Below, one piece after another: positions 34,538 through 41,688 of a stretch of DNA of 41,688 nt. Below the pieces are notes generated by a model. The model saw nothing but the letters and a program-made list of their open reading frames with translations. It was not told where the DNA came from and did no database searches. Position 1 is the first letter of the stretch. Each line of letters opens with the position of its first letter. The DNA is from an uncultured Erysipelotrichaceae bacterium (GTDB taxonomy: Bacteria; Bacillota_I; Bacilli_A; Erysipelotrichales; Erysipelotrichaceae). Position numbers and translations under genes: made by a program. The stretch lies in NCBI GenBank assembly GCA_947036815.1, contig CAMQRS010000013.1, positions 1 through 41,688 of the forward strand. Reading direction: 5' to 3'.

Positions 34538-34630
34538 ATGTTATACTTAAATAACTGCTGGATAAGATGTTTTACCAATTGGTACGACATCTTATCCAGT
34601 TTTTTTATTTTAATTATAATGATAAGGTAA
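34538..34630 (+). CDS. Candidate 30-codon leader peptide (uORF) before the MATE gene
   Basis: ATG at 34538 is preceded by GGAGGG (34531-34536), though this is close to the start (one base gap). It is open for 30 codons, running MLYLNNCWIRCFTNWYDIL, a short hydrophobic tail and stop at 34628-34630. The frame passes completely through the terminator hairpin (34558-34606), and the stop is only four bases before the MATE ATG at 34635. That arrangement would let translation control both termination and coupling. It is a prediction from sequence; the peptide is not a known family, and an open frame this short can arise by chance. Confidence 0.4.
   Translation: MLYLNNCWIRCFTNWYDILSSFFILIIMIR
34558..34606 (+). 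terminator. Strong hairpin terminator or attenuator before the MATE gene
   Basis: CTGGATAAGATGT (34558-34570) pairs perfectly with ACATCTTATCCAG (34587-34599), with an inner ACCAATTGGT palindrome in the loop (34574-34583), then seven T (34600-34606). It is about 100 bases past the phosphohexomutase stop and only 28 bases before the MATE start. With a promoter at 34487-34515 it would make an RNA of about 85 nt if termination is complete. Confidence 0.9.
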
Positions 34631-34634
34631 GAAA

Positions 34635-35960
34635 ATGAATGTATTAAAGGGAAATATAGAAAAGATATACTTTAAGTATTTAGCAGCGTCTTTTGGAGGC
34701 GCAATCCTTCAATCGGTATATGGATTAGTAGATATGGCAGTTGTGGGTCAATATCATGGACCAAGTGGTTCAGCTACGATGGCTATTATTGCGTCAATCA
34801 TGAACGTGATTTATAGTTTTGGATTAATGACTGGTATTGGTGCATCCATATTGTTTAGTATAGAAAAAAGTTCAAATAGAAATAACAATAATACTGCTAA
34901 TTCTTATTTTACGGTTGGATTGATTCTAACGCTATTTATTTCATTTATACTGTGGATGTCCATCGTATTTTTTGATACAGAAATTTTACTATTATTAGGG
35001 GCAGATGAAACCATGTTGCCACTTGCTAAAGACTATTTAATACCATTTAAATTTGGTACGCCTGTATTCTTGTGTATGCAGTTCATGGCAGCATTTCTAA
35101 GAAATGACAATAATCCTACATTAACAACTAAAGCCATAGTAGTAGGAGGTGTATTTAATATTGTAGGTGATATTTTATTTGTATTCACCTTTGATATGGG
35201 TATTCTAGGAGCTGGATTAGCTACTGTATTAGGGGCATCGCTTTCATTACTTATTATGCTGACTCATTTACTAAGTACAAAGAATACATTGCGACTAGTA
35301 AGACCAATAAATATATTCAATCAAACGAAAAATATCGTGACCCTTGGTTTTTCAACTTTTTTTGTAGATCTATCAATGGGTATCTTAACGATGTTATTTA
35401 ACATTCAAATAATGAAATACTTAGGAGGTAATGCTCTTGCGGTATATGGTATTATTGTAAATATATCAACATTCGTACAATGTTGTGCATATGGAGTAGG
35501 GCAGGCATCACAGCCAATTTTATCAGTCAATTTTGGAGCCAACAAATGGCATCGAATAAAGAAACTTTTAAGATACAATATTATGACCACATCGCTAATA
35601 AGCTTAGTTTGGTTAGTTGTGACAATGCTATTTCCTAATGTGTTTGTCCATGCATTTATGACACCAAGTGCAGAGATTTTAGAAATAGCACCCGCAATTA
35701 TGAAAGTGTACTGTATTTCATTTGCATTTTTACCTTTCAATATATATTCAACTTATTATTTTCAATCTATAATGAAAGCGAGGATAGCCTTCGTTATTTC
35801 GGTTAGTAGAGGTTTAATCATTAGTGGTGTTCTAATTATGGTGTTGCCTATGTTGTTTGAACCGAGTTCTATTTGGCTTGCTATGCCAATTAGCGAAGCA
35901 ATTATCTTTACATTTGCAGCAATGGCAATGAGATTGCCGGATAAAAGAGGGAATCAATAA
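34635..35960 (+). CDS. MATE-family multidrug efflux transporter
   Basis: 441-aa membrane protein with twelve hydrophobic segments in two similar halves, of the MATE (multidrug and toxic compound extrusion) family; uses Na+ or H+ to export drugs or metabolites. Typical stretches include VYGLVDMAVVGQYHGPSGSATMAI near the N-terminus, FLRNDNNPTLTTKAIVVGGVFNIVGDI in the first half, and VYGIIVNISTFVQCCAYGVGQASQPILSVNFGA in the second. AAGG (34624-34627) precedes the ATG. Its leader suggests regulated expression. TATAAT at 34615-34620 might instead be a -10 of its own. Substrate unknown. Confidence 0.92.
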   Translation: MNVLKGNIEKIYFKYLAASFGGAILQSVYGLVDMAVVGQYHGPSGSATMAIIASIMNVIYSFGLMTGIGASILFSIEKSSNRNNNNTANSYFTVGLILTLFISFILWMSIVFFDTEILLLLGADETMLPLAKDYLIPFKFGTPVFLCMQFMAAFLRNDNNPTLTTKAIVVGGVFNIVGDILFVFTFDMGILGAGLATVLGASLSLLIMLTHLLSTKNTLRLVRPINIFNQTKNIVTLGFSTFFVDLSMGILTMLFNIQIMKYLGGNALAVYGIIVNISTFVQCCAYGVGQASQPILSVNFGANKWHRIKKLLRYNIMTTSLISLVWLVVTMLFPNVFVHAFMTPSAEILEIAPAIMKVYCISFAFLPFNIYSTYYFQSIMKARIAFVISVSRGLIISGVLIMVLPMLFEPSSIWLAMPISEAIIFTFAAMAMRLPDKRGNQ

Positions 35961-36005
35961 ATAAAGTGAAGTTCATTTGCCTACTATAAATGGCTACATT
36001 AAACA

Positions 36006-36047
36006 AAAAAGAAACAATCGTTAGTGTATTAACAATTGTTTCTTTTT
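36006..36047. terminator. Bidirectional terminator between MATE and pgeF
   Basis: AAAAAGAAACAAT (36006-36018) / ATTGTTTCTTTTT (36035-36047), a perfect 13-bp outer stem with an inner GTTA/TAAC. The A-run and T-run on the two sides allow it to serve both converging genes. Confidence 0.85.
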
Positions 36048-36084
36048 GATTATTTTGATATACATGCATCTTATATAAAAGTCA

Positions 36085-36846
36085 TTACTTTCTTAAAATG
36101 AATGTCATATTTCTTCCAGTATCTTTGTTCTTACGATAAGAGAAGAAGTCTTCTTCATTTTCAAAACTATCATTATCACATAAGAAGATGTTCATATCCG
36201 GTACACCTGCTTCTATTAATATTTGATAATTCATACGTTTGTTGTCGAAGAAATATTTTCCTTCTCCTTTATCTATAATAAAGGTATCGGTATTCATTTT
36301 TGTATCTTTGATTGCATCAATTACTTCAGTATCTACTTCATAAGAGAAGAAATCAATACTAGGTCCAATATAAGCAAATATATCTTTTAATTCACTATCT
36401 TCATCATATAGTAAAGTATGAACCATCTTTTTAAGGATTAGTGAAGCACTACCTTTCCATCCTGAATGAACAGCACAAATAATACCTTGGGCTTTATCAT
36501 AAAGTAGGATAGGTACACAGTCTGCTGTAAACGTACCTAGTAATACATTTTTTTCTCTTGTATAAATAGCATCACAATCTTGAATTGCATCCTTCACACT
36601 AAAGCAACCTGCTCCTATATCTTCTTTTTTAATACAGTGTATATGATTACTGTGTGTTTGATTCATAAATACACATTGTTCTAATTTATGGTTTAACTCA
36701 CTCATAAATTCTTTACGATTCTTGATGATATCATCTGTATGCTCACTTGTATGTAATGCTAAACTATAGGCCTCTACTTTATTTTTATCTCTTAACTGCG
36801 TTCCCGCGTATAATTCTTCAATTGCGAACCAATCTATATATGGCAT
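36085..36846 (-). CDS. pgeF: PgeF/YfiH family (laccase-domain) protein
   Basis: 253-aa cytosolic protein of the DUF152/YfiH family (multicopper-polyphenol-oxidase-like fold), related to human LACC1. The Zn-type site is visible: MNQTHSNHIH (His), TADCVPILLYD (Cys) and AVHSGWKGSASLIL (His). Known members act as purine nucleoside phosphorylase/adenosine deaminase, and E. coli YfiH (PgeF) prevents incorporation of wrong residues in peptidoglycan. The ATG at 36846 is chosen: AAAGGAGTGAT lies 5 bases upstream; an upstream in-frame GTG (36855) is within that site. It is a single gene, diverging from hrcA. Confidence 0.92.
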   Translation of the reverse strand: MPYIDWFAIEELYAGTQLRDKNKVEAYSLALHTSEHTDDIIKNRKEFMSELNHKLEQCVFMNQTHSNHIHCIKKEDIGAGCFSVKDAIQDCDAIYTREKNVLLGTFTADCVPILLYDKAQGIICAVHSGWKGSASLILKKMVHTLLYDEDSELKDIFAYIGPSIDFFSYEVDTEVIDAIKDTKMNTDTFIIDKGEGKYFFDNKRMNYQILIEAGVPDMNIFLCDNDSFENEEDFFSYRKNKDTGRNMTFILRK

Positions 36847-36905
36847 GAAAATCACTCCTTTTAGGATATTCTAACATAAGAAGAGTAGGAAAGGGGAATT
36901 AATTT

Positions 36906-36952
36906 CTACACCTTTTTAGCACTAAAGTGTTGACAGTGCTAAAAAGGTGTAG
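36906..36952. promoter_or_regulatory. CIRCE 1, HrcA operator with 18-bp perfect palindrome
   Basis: TTAGCACT (36916-36923) and AGTGCTAA (36935-36942) are the CIRCE half-sites (consensus TTAGCACTC-N9-GAGTGCTAA; position 9 of each arm differs). The perfect inverted match continues outward to 18 bases, CTACACCTTTTTAGCACT (36906-36923) and its complement (36935-36952), about twice the usual CIRCE arm. The -35 of the operon promoter lies in the loop and right arm. Confidence 0.9.
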
Positions 36953-36958
36953 TATATT
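36930..36958 (+). promoter_or_regulatory. Sigma-A promoter of hrcA-grpE-dnaK-dnaJ
   Basis: Perfect TTGACA (36930-36935), a 17-base spacer, and TATATT (36953-36958). HrcA bound at CIRCE 1 would cover the -35 and spacer, and bound at CIRCE 2 would block just downstream of the start near 36965. Confidence 0.85.
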
Positions 36959-36959
36959 A

Positions 36960-36986
36960 TTAGCAGACATAGATAAAGAGTGCTAG
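36960..36986 (+). promoter_or_regulatory. CIRCE 2, second HrcA operator
   Basis: TTAGCAGAC (36960-36968), nine bases, then GAGTGCTAG (36978-36986). It has the canonical 9-9-9 spacing with three of 18 positions off consensus. It abuts the ribosome site AGGAGG (36985-36990), so the transcribed copy can also fold against it. Confidence 0.8.
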
Positions 36987-36998
36987 GAGGTGGAACTC

Positions 36999-38018
36999 AT
37001 GTTGAGCCAAAGGCAAAGTGTGATACTGAAAACTATCGTTGATGAATTCACAAAGAGTGCAGAACCTGTAGGATCTAAGTTCTTAATGAATATATTAACA
37101 TTTCAAGTATCAAGTGCTACATTAAGAAATGAAATGGCAACTTTAGAAGAGTTAGGTTTACTTGAGAAAACACACACTTCTAGTGGGAGAATTCCTTCTA
37201 GTAAAGGATATCGATACTATGTTGAAAATCTAATGGATAAGAAACTAGATCAAGAAGTAGAAAATAAACTTCAAACTATATTCCATAACCGAAGATATTC
37301 AATGGATGAAGTAGTACAAAAAAGTTGTGATATCTTATCACAGATGACAAATTTAACTTCCGTTGTACTTGGTCCTGAAACAAAGAATCAAACATTAGAG
37401 CATATTCAAATGTTTCCTATTAATGAGAGAAGTGCTGTATGTGTATTTATCACAAATCATGGACATACAGAGAATAAAACATTTCACTTTGATGAGAACA
37501 TGTCATTAAATGATATTCAAACTTGTTGTAATATATTAAATGAGAATCTAGCCGGCACACCGATTACAGAAGTCGTAATGCGAATGCAAGAGATGAAGCC
37601 ATTGCTTCAAACACGAATTGCTAGACATGAAGTGTTGTTTCAAGCATTTGTCAGTGCATTTGTTAAGTTTGCAAGTGATAACGTATATACCTCGGGTGCA
37701 AATAACATGTTGTATCAACCAGAATTTGCGGATATACAAAAGTTACAGCAATTAATGAAAATGCTAGAAGATACTAATATTTGGAGACAGTTGGGAAGTG
37801 GAAGTGAAGATTTAGTAGTACGTATTGGTGAAAGTAATGAAATTATGCCAATGAATAATGTATCAGTCATCACAAGTAAGTTTAAAATAAATAGTGAAGA
37901 AGAAGGTCAGCTTATGGTAGTTGGACCTACAAGAATGCCATACAATAAAGTAGTGGCATTAATGGAATATATGTCTAAAGTAATTGAAGAAATGTACAAG
38001 GATGGTGAGGAGAACTAA
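36999..38018 (+). CDS. hrcA: HrcA, heat-inducible transcription repressor
   Basis: Repressor of heat-shock genes that binds CIRCE. The N-terminal winged helix (QRQSVILKTIVDEFTKSAEPVGSKF, then SSATLRNEMATLEELGLLEKTHTSSGRIPSSKGYRYYV) is strongly conserved; GAF-like and inserted dimerisation domains follow. 339 aa is normal. ATG at 36999 is used because AGGAGG ends 8 bases before; GTG 36990 in frame overlaps that site. It controls its own operon through the two upstream CIRCE sites. grpE begins one base after its stop. Confidence 0.95.
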   Translation: MLSQRQSVILKTIVDEFTKSAEPVGSKFLMNILTFQVSSATLRNEMATLEELGLLEKTHTSSGRIPSSKGYRYYVENLMDKKLDQEVENKLQTIFHNRRYSMDEVVQKSCDILSQMTNLTSVVLGPETKNQTLEHIQMFPINERSAVCVFITNHGHTENKTFHFDENMSLNDIQTCCNILNENLAGTPITEVVMRMQEMKPLLQTRIARHEVLFQAFVSAFVKFASDNVYTSGANNMLYQPEFADIQKLQQLMKMLEDTNIWRQLGSGSEDLVVRIGESNEIMPMNNVSVITSKFKINSEEEGQLMVVGPTRMPYNKVVALMEYMSKVIEEMYKDGEEN

Positions 38019-38019
38019 G

Positions 38020-38622
38020 ATGGAAGAAAACAAACTGAATGAAGAAGAAGTAATTGTTGAAGATGTAGTTGAAAATGCAAGCGAAAACGTAGCTGAAGAA
38101 GTAAACGAAGACGTAAAAGAACCAACAAAAAAAGAAAAGAAAAAACTTTTCAAAAGTGAAAATGAAAAATTAAAAGAAGAAATTATTAAACTTCAAGAAG
38201 AATTAGGAGCAAGTAAAAATGCATACTTTAAAGCGTATGCAGATACTGAGAACTTAAAGAAAAGATTACAAAGTGATACAGATATGATTCGTAAATATCG
38301 TATTCAAGGATTCTTAAGTGATGTATTACCAGTCATTGATAACTTAGAAAGAGCAATGAATGCACCTACAGATTCAGAAGAATTAAAAACTCATGTTGAA
38401 GGATTAAATATGATTCATCAACAATTAATGGGTGCACTAGCGAGAGAAGGTGTTAGTGTTATTGAAGCAAAAGACAAACCGTTTGATCCACACTTTCACC
38501 AAGCGTTAATGCAAGAAAAAGTGGAAGATGTAGTGAGTGGTATTGTATTAGAAGAAATTCAAAAAGGATATGTATTAAAAGACCGCGTCGTAAGAGCGAC
38601 ATTTGTAAAAGTTAGCGAATAA
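38020..38622 (+). CDS. grpE: GrpE, nucleotide exchange factor for DnaK
   Basis: Homodimeric co-chaperone that releases ADP from DnaK. The N-terminal 50 residues are highly charged and disordered (EENKLNEEEVIVEDV), followed by the long coiled coil (KSENEKLKEEIIKLQEELGASKNAYFKAYADTENLKKRL), the four-helix section with LPVIDNLERAM, and the beta-domain with DKPFDPHFHQALM and GYVLKDRVVRATFVKVS. From ATG 38020 the protein is 200 aa. The earlier in-frame start (37984) lies within hrcA and lacks a site; GAGGAG precedes 38020. Confidence 0.95.
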   Translation: MEENKLNEEEVIVEDVVENASENVAEEVNEDVKEPTKKEKKKLFKSENEKLKEEIIKLQEELGASKNAYFKAYADTENLKKRLQSDTDMIRKYRIQGFLSDVLPVIDNLERAMNAPTDSEELKTHVEGLNMIHQQLMGALAREGVSVIEAKDKPFDPHFHQALMQEKVEDVVSGIVLEEIQKGYVLKDRVVRATFVKVSE

Positions 38623-38626
38623 CTAG

Positions 38627-40432
<1,806 letters not shown>

Positions 40433-40445
40433 TCGCATGCAGATG

Positions 40446-40475
40446 AAAGTTCTAGTAATCACTAGAACTTTTGTT
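40446..40475 (+). repeat. Hairpin between dnaK and dnaJ
   Basis: AAAGTTCTAGT (40446-40456) / ACTAGAACTTT (40461-40471) with loop AATC, followed by only a short T-rich tail (TTTTGTTTG). It may be a leaky terminator or an mRNA 3'-end stabiliser that makes less dnaJ than dnaK. Confidence 0.65.
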
Positions 40476-40499
40476 TGTGAAAAATATAAGGAGTAAATG

Positions 40500-41594
40500 A
40501 TGGCTAAAAGAGATTATTATGAAACACTAGGGCTAAATAGAGGGGCTAGTGACGATGAAATAAAAAAAGCATATCGCAAGATGGCTAAAAAATATCATCC
40601 AGATGTAAATAAAGCAGACACAGCAGAAGATAGCTTCAAAGAAGTAAATGAAGCGAACGAAGTATTAAGTGATGCTCAAAAGAAAGCGACGTATGATCAA
40701 TACGGGCATGCTGGATTAGAAAATGGCGGACAAGGATTCGGTGGTGGCCAAGGATTTGGTGGCTTCGAAGATATTTTCGGATCATTCTTTGGTGGCGGAG
40801 GAGGACAACGTCGCCAATCAAACGGACCAAGAAAAGGGCAAGACCAATTCATGCAAATGCGCATTGATTTCATGGATGCAGTATTTGGTAAAACTGAAAA
40901 AGTTACACTACAAGTAGATGAACAATGTAGTGAATGTTTAGGTAGTGGAGCTCGTAGTAAAAGCGATGTTAAAACATGTGGTAGATGTCATGGAACAGGT
41001 CGTGTTATGACACAACAACGTACAGCCTTTGGTGTATTCCAAAGTGAAGCGGTATGTCCAACGTGTAATGGTGATGGAAAAGAAATCACTCACAAATGTA
41101 GTAAATGTCATGGTCATGGTTATGAAAATAAACGTGTTAAATTAGATGTTAAAATACCAGCAGGAATTCAAAGTGGTCAACAAGTACGTATTCCAAACAA
41201 AGGGGAACGTGGAGCAAATGGTGGTCCTAATGGAGATTTATTCATTGAAATTATTGTAGCGAAACATAGAAACTTTGTAAGAGACGGAAATGATATTCGT
41301 ATTCGTGTTCCTATTAGTGCAATAGATGCAACAATAGGTTGTGAAATTGATGTACCTACAGTGTATGGTGATGTAAAATTAAAAATACCAGCAGGAACAC
41401 AACACGGAACACAAATGAGATTAAAAGACAAAGGTGTGAAATCAATCCGTGGTATTCAAGGGGATGAATATGTTGAAATTAAAATTGAAATTCCAACTAC
41501 CCTAAACAAGGAAGAAAAAGTGTTATATGCAAAATTAAATGATGCAAATAAATCGAGTTCTCCTTTTGAAAAATTCAAAAAAGCATTTAAGTAA
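40500..41594 (+). CDS. dnaJ: DnaJ, Hsp40 co-chaperone
   Basis: Co-chaperone that delivers substrates to DnaK and triggers ATP hydrolysis. The J-domain (residues 1-70) has the HPD motif in KKYHPDVNK; a Gly/Phe-rich linker (about 72-104) follows, then four CxxCxGxG zinc modules ([32 protein letters not shown]) and two C-terminal beta domains. 364 aa is normal. Two tandem ATG codons exist (40497 and 40500); AAGGAG (40488-40493) is 6 bases from the second and 3 from the first, so the second is preferred. Confidence 0.95.
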   Translation: MAKRDYYETLGLNRGASDDEIKKAYRKMAKKYHPDVNKADTAEDSFKEVNEANEVLSDAQKKATYDQYGHAGLENGGQGFGGGQGFGGFEDIFGSFFGGGGGQRRQSNGPRKGQDQFMQMRIDFMDAVFGKTEKVTLQVDEQCSECLGSGARSKSDVKTCGRCHGTGRVMTQQRTAFGVFQSEAVCPTCNGDGKEITHKCSKCHGHGYENKRVKLDVKIPAGIQSGQQVRIPNKGERGANGGPNGDLFIEIIVAKHRNFVRDGNDIRIRVPISAIDATIGCEIDVPTVYGDVKLKIPAGTQHGTQMRLKDKGVKSIRGIQGDEYVEIKIEIPTTLNKEEKVLYAKLNDANKSSSPFEKFKKAFK

Positions 41595-41641
41595 ATTGAA
41601 TTAAAATAGTAAACAAAAGTAATTGTACATAATATGATATG

Positions 41642-41681
41642 TACCCTCTTTACTGGACAAACCAGTGAGGAGGGTATTTTT
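41642..41681 (+). terminator. Hairpin with T-run after dnaJ
   Basis: TACCCTCTTTACTGG (41642-41656) / CCAGTGAGGAGGGTA (41662-41676) with loop ACAAA (two G-T pairs), then TTTTT. It ends the heat-shock operon or attenuates what follows. The right arm holds AGGAGGG (about 41669-41674), a ribosome-site-like sequence seven to eight bases before an ATG at 41682, so it may hide the start of the next gene. Confidence 0.85.
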
Positions 41682-41688
41682 ATGCGTT

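Noticed and set aside
35405-35740. Minus-strand 111-aa frame opposite the MATE gene
   Set aside because: No start signals and the plus-strand frame carries the continuous MATE pattern.
36990-36998. GTG start of hrcA at 36990
   Set aside because: The GTG overlaps the last base of AGGAGG, so the ribosome site could not serve it; ATG 36999 is well spaced.

Overview
The window is chromosomal DNA from an AT-rich, low-GC Gram-positive bacterium. The gene content fits a Firmicute/Bacillota and most resembles the Erysipelotrichales (Erysipelotrichaceae/Coprobacillaceae). The pointers are a sufC-D-S-U-B operon with SufU as scaffold, parE-parC, hrcA-grpE-dnaK-dnaJ under CIRCE, strong AGGAGG-type ribosome sites, TTGACA/TATAAT promoters often with an extended TGn -10, and hairpin/T-tract terminators. 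The placement is inference from protein style; no rRNA or tRNA lies in the window. There is no sign of phage, insertion sequence or CRISPR. It looks like ordinary core chromosome, mostly plus strand, with a few decayed genes and some unusual leaders.

Layout. 1-5140: iron-sulfur cluster assembly operon sufC(partial)-sufD-sufS-sufU-sufB, closely packed and mostly overlapping, plus 5-formyltetrahydrofolate cyclo-ligase, ending at a terminator. 5183-13680: potassium uptake locus with an unrecognised 61-aa membrane peptide, kdpF (30 aa), kdpA, kdpB, kdpC, a terminator, then kdpD-kdpE from their own promoter. 13729-14082: a broken GNAT acetyltransferase on the minus strand. 14251-20223: parE-parC, an unrecognised two-TM protein and a SpoU-family RNA methyltransferase. 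20366-24460: a small TSCPD-domain protein and a heterodimeric ABC exporter with one degenerate ATP site. 24459-25960 (minus): NhaC-type antiporter behind a large inverted repeat. 26106-27570: two adjacent DUF4230 membrane-anchored proteins. 27585-28962 (minus): GatZ/KbaZ family protein with a clear promoter. 29145-31277: two probable manganese exporters (10-TM ArsP_2-like and a CDF protein). 31254-32132 (minus): YlbJ-like membrane protein. 32154-32888: decayed ORF and a small hypothetical gene. 32942-34456: phosphohexomutase. 34487-35960: MATE exporter behind a leader with promoter, uORF and terminator. 36085-36846 (minus): pgeF. 36906-41594: hrcA-grpE-dnaK-dnaJ heat-shock operon with two CIRCE operators. 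The window ends in a hairpin that could hide the ribosome site of the next gene.

How it works together. Much of the accessory content concerns ion homeostasis (K+ by Kdp, Na+/H+ by NhaC, probable Mn2+ efflux by two families) and export (ABC heterodimer, MATE). KdpD keeps a sequence matching the cyclic-di-AMP-binding signature of the Staphylococcus aureus KdpD USP domain, suggesting that this nucleotide restrains the kdp genes. The strongest leads for something not yet described are the leader of the MATE gene (uORF reading through a terminator and stopping 4 nt before the pump's start), the small membrane peptide leading the kdp operon, and the 18-bp perfect palindrome plus second CIRCE before hrcA.
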